Below the pieces are notes generated by a model. It was given only the letters and a program-made list of their open reading frames with translations, was not told where the DNA came from and did not search any database. A stretch of DNA of 64,000 bases from contig CAVQBP010000025.1 of assembly GCA_963710745.1 (NCBI GenBank), positions 62,001-126,000 of the forward strand, read 5' to 3'. Made by a program: the position numbers and the translations under genes. This DNA is from CAVQBP01 sp963710745 (GTDB lineage: Bacteria > Bacteroidota > Ignavibacteria > Ignavibacteriales > Ignavibacteriaceae). The stretch's first letter is position 1. Every line of letters starts with the position of its first letter. Shown here piece after piece: positions 59,758 to 64,000 of this stretch.

Positions 59758-60408
59758 ATGTTGAGTGAAACGAAATTTCGCTTTGCGGGGGAAAATATAC
59801 CGGAATGGATTTTCGAATTTAACGGCTATCAATGCCCTTTTTTAATTATCGGATACAGAATGGGAAAGCTTGCAATGGAAAAGTTGAATCTTACCAAAGA
59901 AAATAGTTATGAGATGTTTGTTTTTGCAGAAATGGGCATAGCACATCCGCAAATAAAAATGATAGATGGCGTGCAGGCTGCAACTGGAGCTACTTATGGA
60001 AAAGGACAATTGTTCAAATTGAATTACGGAAAGCCCGCTGTTACTTTTTATTTCCCAAATAAAGGCGCTGTAAGGATTCATATTAAGAATGAATTTTTAG
60101 ACCGTATTGGAAAATTTGAATATATGAAATACAGAAAACAAGGAATAAAGAATACTGAAATTCCTTCTTACCTTGCAGAAGAAATATTAAACTTTGCGGC
60201 TGATAGTTCTATTGAAGAAATATTTAATATGAAAGAAGTTGCGGATTTTGCGTTTAAGCCGATAAAAATTTCCTTTGAAAAAGCAAAGTGTGAAATCTGC
60301 GGCGAGTATACTTACGAAAGATATTTGAGAAACAGGAGCGGAAAGCTTGTTTGTATCCCTTGCTCGGAGTATGATAAGGAAGAAGATAAAATTAAATTAC
60401 ATAATTAA
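59758..60408 (+). CDS. FmdE-domain protein with zinc ribbon
   Basis: 216 residues. Residues ~20-115 are an FmdE/formylmethanofuran dehydrogenase subunit E-like domain: CPFLIIGYRMGKLAMEKLNL, then MIDGVQAATGATYGKGQLFK. In the standard family this motif reads QxxxGCTxGKGN; here Cys is replaced by Ala. Residues 178-200 (CEICGEYTYERYL ... LVCIPC) form a zinc ribbon, CxxC...CxxC. The role of stand-alone FmdE proteins is not established; metal or pterin handling is possible. chrA starts 14 bases after its stop, so they are probably one unit. Confidence 0.75.
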   Translation: MLSETKFRFAGENIPEWIFEFNGYQCPFLIIGYRMGKLAMEKLNLTKENSYEMFVFAEMGIAHPQIKMIDGVQAATGATYGKGQLFKLNYGKPAVTFYFPNKGAVRIHIKNEFLDRIGKFEYMKYRKQGIKNTEIPSYLAEEILNFAADSSIEEIFNMKEVADFAFKPIKISFEKAKCEICGEYTYERYLRNRSGKLVCIPCSEYDKEEDKIKLHN

Positions 60409-60421
60409 AGATTATAAGATT

Positions 60422-61612
60422 ATGACAACAGTTGATTCCACTCCAACAATTCCAAAATTATTTACATCCTTTCTTCGGTTAGGATTAACTGCTTTCGGCG
60501 GACCATCGATGGTGGCTTACATCCGAAAGATGGCTGTTGAAGATAAGCAATGGCTTGAAAAAGATTCTTTCGGCAACGGTGTCGCTCTTTGCCAGATTAT
60601 TCCTGGCGCAACCGCAATGCAGGCAGCCGCTTATGTCGGTTTTAAAACACGGGGAATAAAAGGAGCGGCTGCAACTTATATTGGCTTCGGTCTCCCGGCT
60701 TTTATTTTGATGACTCTGCTTGCGGCTGTTTACAAATCTGTTATCAATTATCCGGTTAGTGTATTCGTATTCGGCTGCCTGCAGGCGATAATTGTAGCTA
60801 TAATAGCAAATGCAACAATCTCTTTTGGAAAAGTTACACTAAAAGAATGGAAATCAGTTCTTATAACAATAGTTTCGATTGTCTTATTTGGTTTAAAGTG
60901 GAATCCAATCATTATAATTGTTCTATCTGCTGCTTTGGGAATTTTGCTGGGGATGAAGAATAATGCAGCAAAAAATATTTCTTCGTTTAAAACTTTACCA
61001 CAAGAAGATAAAACAAAGTCATACATCAGGCATATTATTTTCATCTTGCTTGCTTATGCAGTGATGCTTATTGTTCTTTTCATTTTTAATAAAAAACTTT
61101 TTGTCCTGTCCACCTTGATGTTCAGGATAGATTTGTTTGCATTCGGCGGCGGCTTTGCTTCGGTTCCTCTAATGTTTCACGAAATTGTTGATGTCCGCCA
61201 TTTTCTCGATAGTCAAACTTTTATGGATGGAATTGCATTAGGACAAGTAACTCCCGGACCAATTGTTATAACAGCAACATTTATTGGATACTTATTATAC
61301 GATTGGCTTGGCGCTGTAATCGGAACAATCAGTATCTTTTTGCCTTCATTTCTAATACTTACAGGCATTACACCTGTATTTGATAAACTGCGGACTAAAA
61401 AATTATTCAATGAAGTTATTATAGGAGTATTAAGTTCATTTGTAGGATTATTGTTTACCGTGACTATTCAGTTTGGTATAGCTTTACATTGGGGAACGGC
61501 TCAAATATTACTTGGAGCCGCGGCGCTGATTGCATTATTGTTAAAAACGGATATACTCTATGTAGTACTCGTAGGAGTAGCGATGTCTTTTATAATTTTC
61601 TTCATAATGTAA
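60422..61612 (+). CDS. chrA: chromate transporter ChrA, long form
   Basis: 396 residues from the ATG at 60422; an in-frame upstream ATG (60347) lies inside the preceding gene. Both halves of the long CHR type are seen: first FTSFLRLGLTAFGGPSMVAY, then GVALCQIIPGATAMQAAAYV; second LFAFGGGFASVPLMFHEIVD, GIALGQVTPGPIVITATFIG. About 10-12 membrane segments. Family members export chromate from the cytoplasm. It is followed by an RND pump gene 63 bases later. Confidence 0.92.
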   Translation: MTTVDSTPTIPKLFTSFLRLGLTAFGGPSMVAYIRKMAVEDKQWLEKDSFGNGVALCQIIPGATAMQAAAYVGFKTRGIKGAAATYIGFGLPAFILMTLLAAVYKSVINYPVSVFVFGCLQAIIVAIIANATISFGKVTLKEWKSVLITIVSIVLFGLKWNPIIIIVLSAALGILLGMKNNAAKNISSFKTLPQEDKTKSYIRHIIFILLAYAVMLIVLFIFNKKLFVLSTLMFRIDLFAFGGGFASVPLMFHEIVDVRHFLDSQTFMDGIALGQVTPGPIVITATFIGYLLYDWLGAVIGTISIFLPSFLILTGITPVFDKLRTKKLFNEVIIGVLSSFVGLLFTVTIQFGIALHWGTAQILLGAAALIALLLKTDILYVVLVGVAMSFIIFFIM

Positions 61613-61675
61613 CAAGAAACAAAAATGAAATTGAACATATTATCTGAATTTAAAATAAAAACCGGAAATTGAAGT

Positions 61676-64000
61676 ATGTGGATTGTTAAGTTAGCGTTAC
61701 GCAGACCGTATACCTTTGTGGTAGCTGCAATTGTTATTTTTATTTTAACTCCGTTCGTACTTTTAAGAATGCCGACGGATATTCTGCCCTCAATAAACAT
61801 TCCGGTAGTTAGCGTGGTATGGACGTATAACGGATTGAATGCGCATGAGATCGAGCAGAGAATCGTATATAATCATGAGAGAATGATTTCTACATTAGTC
61901 AAGGATATCCAGCATATCGAATCGACTGCTTACAGTGGGGGGGGAGTTATAAAAATATATTTACAGCCCGGGGCATCTGTAGCGGAGGCGATTGGAGAGA
62001 TTACTGCAAGCGCACAGACAATTCTTCGAACTATGCCTCCAGGTACTACGCCGCCCTTTGTAGTTCAGTACAATGCTTCAAGTGTACCGATTCTCCAGTA
62101 CAGTCTTGCCAGCCAACAATTGATAGACCAGCAGCTTCAGGACATTGCTATGAACCAGGTAAAAATAGGTTTATCCACCGTGCGCGGTTCATCGATACCT
62201 TTCCCGGCAGGCGGCAAATCACCCGTCATTGCTGTTGATATTGACCTACCGGCTTTAGAGGCAAAGAATCTTTCACCGCAGGATGTAATTACAGCCGTAA
62301 ACGCCCAGAACCTAGTTTTGCCAAGCGGTACGGCTAAAATAGGAAAAACCGAATATGAAGTTTCACTAAACAGCAGCCCGACTATTCTTGATGAATTAAA
62401 TAACCTTCCGATTAAAACTGTAAATGGCGCGGTGATTCGCATTCACGATGTCGCTCAAGTCTATTTCGGAGCTATGCCGCAGAAGAACATAGTGAAATTG
62501 AACGGTATTCCAGGAGTTTTGCTCACTGTTTTCAAAACCGGTGCGGCGTCCACCTTGCAAGTTGTCGACGGCATAAAGAAAGCAATGGCGCGCATGATGC
62601 CTACGCTGCCTTCGAGTGTGCATGTAAAAGAATTTGCGGACCAATCTATTTTCGTTCGTGCAGCTATCAATGGTGTATTGAGCGAAGGCATAATTGCCGC
62701 AGCATTAACGGCGCTTATGATTTTGCTTTTCCTTGGGACTTGGCGCGGAACTTTCATAGTTGCCACATCCATTCCGCTTTCAATATTGGTTGCTATAATA
62801 CTCCTTGGTGCGCTGGGTGAGACAATAAATCTGATGACGCTTGGCGGACTCGCACTTGCAGTCGGTATACTTGTTGATGACGCAACAGTGGAGCTTGAGA
62901 ATGTACACCGCCACATGGGGCGTGGAGAACCTACAATACAAGCGATATTTAATGGCGCACAGGAAATCGCACTTCCGGCATTTGTATCAACCTTAAGTAT
63001 TTCTATTGTGTTCGTCCCGATGTTCTTTTTAACGGGCGTAGCAAAATACTTGTTCGTACCATTGGCAGAAGCAGTTGTCTTTGCGATGCTAACAAGTTAC
63101 GTTCTTTCCAGAACTTTAGTGCCTACTATGGTTAAATGGTTTTATAAGCATTTCGAATATACCGGCGAGCTTGCACAACCGGAAAAAAGTTCCCGGCTGC
63201 TAAGACCGTTTGTCGTATTGCAAATTGGTTTTGAGAAATGGTTTAAAAAATTCAGAGATGGTTACCACAGACTTTTAGGAATCGCTCTCTCACGAAGAGG
63301 AATGTTTGCTGCGCTGTTCTTATTATTTGTTCTCGGTACTTGGTTCCTCATTCCGTTTCTTGGACAGGATTTCTTTCCATCTGTTGATGCAGGACAGTTC
63401 AGATTACATGTGCGGGCGCCAACCGGAATGCGCATAGAGGAGACGGCTAATTTTGTTGACGGGGTTGAAAAAGTAATCCGAAACGTTGTTCCAAAGAACG
63501 AACTGGGCGGTATGCTGGATAATATAGGAGTACCGAGCGGAGGTGTTCCTCTTACATACATTGATAACGGATTGGTAGGTATAGGAGATGCCGACATATG
63601 GGTTTCACTTAATTCAAACCATAAGCCAACTGAAGATTATATTAGAGAGCTGCGGCTAAAACTTAATCAGAATTTTCCGGGAGCGACTTTTTATTTTCTT
63701 CCCTCCGACATAACGAACCAGACGATTAATTTCGGTGTACCCGCGCCGATAGATGTGCAGATAGTCGGCAAGAACCATGTGAAGAACCGTGTAATTGCAG
63801 ACAAACTATTTAACGAGATTCGACGCATTCCGGGTGCCGTGGATGTTCGAATTCAGCAGCCCAACGACCAGCCGAATCTTGAGTTTGCTGTTGACCGTAC
63901 AAAAGCATCTATGGTTGGACTTACGCAGCGCGATGTAGCGAGTTCAGTACTTCTGACGCTAAGCGGCAGCGCGCAGACACAGCCGAATTACTGGGTCAAT
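61676..64000 (+). CDS. RND efflux transporter, permease subunit (incomplete at window end)
   Basis: Open for 775 codons from the ATG at 61676 to the last base; about a quarter of the gene is missing. Start MWIVKLALRRPYTFVV, VRGSSIPFPAGGKSPV, GGLALAVGILVDDATVELEN and the segments ALPAFVSTLSISIVFVPMFF and LFLLFVLGTWFLIPFLG are typical of AcrB/CzcA-family pumps. The Asp-Asp of ILVDDA lies in membrane helix 4 (proton relay). The sequence suggests the uncharacterised RND branch widespread in Bacteroidota and Acidobacteria; metal versus drug substrate is not decided. The neighbours (ECF locus, chrA) make a metal or toxic-compound role plausible. Confidence 0.88.
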   Translation, partial: MWIVKLALRRPYTFVVAAIVIFILTPFVLLRMPTDILPSINIPVVSVVWTYNGLNAHEIEQRIVYNHERMISTLVKDIQHIESTAYSGGGVIKIYLQPGASVAEAIGEITASAQTILRTMPPGTTPPFVVQYNASSVPILQYSLASQQLIDQQLQDIAMNQVKIGLSTVRGSSIPFPAGGKSPVIAVDIDLPALEAKNLSPQDVITAVNAQNLVLPSGTAKIGKTEYEVSLNSSPTILDELNNLPIKTVNGAVIRIHDVAQVYFGAMPQKNIVKLNGIPGVLLTVFKTGAASTLQVVDGIKKAMARMMPTLPSSVHVKEFADQSIFVRAAINGVLSEGIIAAALTALMILLFLGTWRGTFIVATSIPLSILVAIILLGALGETINLMTLGGLALAVGILVDDATVELENVHRHMGRGEPTIQAIFNGAQEIALPAFVSTLSISIVFVPMFFLTGVAKYLFVPLAEAVVFAMLTSYVLSRTLVPTMVKWFYKHFEYTGELAQPEKSSRLLRPFVVLQIGFEKWFKKFRDGYHRLLGIALSRRGMFAALFLLFVLGTWFLIPFLGQDFFPSVDAGQFRLHVRAPTGMRIEETANFVDGVEKVIRNVVPKNELGGMLDNIGVPSGGVPLTYIDNGLVGIGDADIWVSLNSNHKPTEDYIRELRLKLNQNFPGATFYFLPSDITNQTINFGVPAPIDVQIVGKNHVKNRVIADKLFNEIRRIPGAVDVRIQQPNDQPNLEFAVDRTKASMVGLTQRDVASSVLLTLSGSAQTQPNYWVN

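Noticed and set aside
62137..63597. Several minus-strand frames of 80-150 codons
   Set aside because: Antisense shadows of the RND transporter, which is supported by continuous family sequence on the plus strand.

Overview
The window looks like a chromosomal stretch of a Bacteroidota/Chlorobi-group bacterium, most likely from the Ignavibacteria (for example Melioribacter-like). It is AT-rich. Five secreted proteins end in a type IX secretion (T9SS) sorting domain with the YPNPFNP signature typical of that lineage. The window also carries group-specific small families and many palindromic intergenic repeats. I saw no rRNA, tRNA or CRISPR array.

Layout. 0-5.4 kb: accessory DNA with a DUF6266-type protein, a HigBA toxin-antitoxin pair, an AhpD-like pair, and three copies (one intact, two damaged) of a small ribbon-helix-helix (RHH) gene. 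5.6-12.1 kb, minus strand: four secreted T9SS substrates, including an M6-like metalloprotease and a catalytic-site-less relative of it. 12.7-16.1 kb: a phage-like set of thermonuclease, small basic protein, lipoprotein-like protein, holin-like protein and a putative YkuD-like wall enzyme. 16.1-26.9 kb: a decaying defence island with Fic and DUF5131 relics, TcmP, and a type IIG restriction-modification gene that breaks just before NPPY and decays downstream. Two cargo gene sets follow, each preceded by an RM-tail copy. The second is a coupled operon of a trypsin-like protease fusion, a DUF4365 protein and an unknown partner. 30.0-35.2 kb: an integrative element with a tyrosine recombinase and a primase-helicase followed by GGAC repeats. 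36.0-44.0 kb: a beta-propeller T9SS protein and a 2175-residue gingipain-like (C25) protease. 44.1-45.4 kb: a graveyard of a related integrative element with its own diverged GGAC repeats. 45.4-55.8 kb, minus strand: ordinary genes (HEAT/zinc-ribbon protein, phosphoesterase, pepT) and a complex I/group 4 hydrogenase-like operon whose NiFe and FeS ligands are almost all lost (Ehr-like). 56.2-64.0 kb, plus strand: an ECF sigma/anti-sigma/Spy-like envelope or metal-stress locus, a TumA-TumE-like pair, an FmdE-like protein, a ChrA chromate transporter and the start of an RND efflux pump that runs off the window.

The most unusual signals are: (1) a four-copy dispersed element whose two stems change sequence but stay perfectly paired around an invariant internal loop (AACTC / TCRRACAG); (2) two homologous primase 3' ends followed by arrays of the same layout but different 9-bp units (GGACGTAGT versus GGACAACTT), suggesting diversification of origin specificity; (3) the protease-DUF4365 operon; (4) the ligand-less hydrogenase-like complex. 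Identifications rest on motif recognition by eye; no database search was possible.
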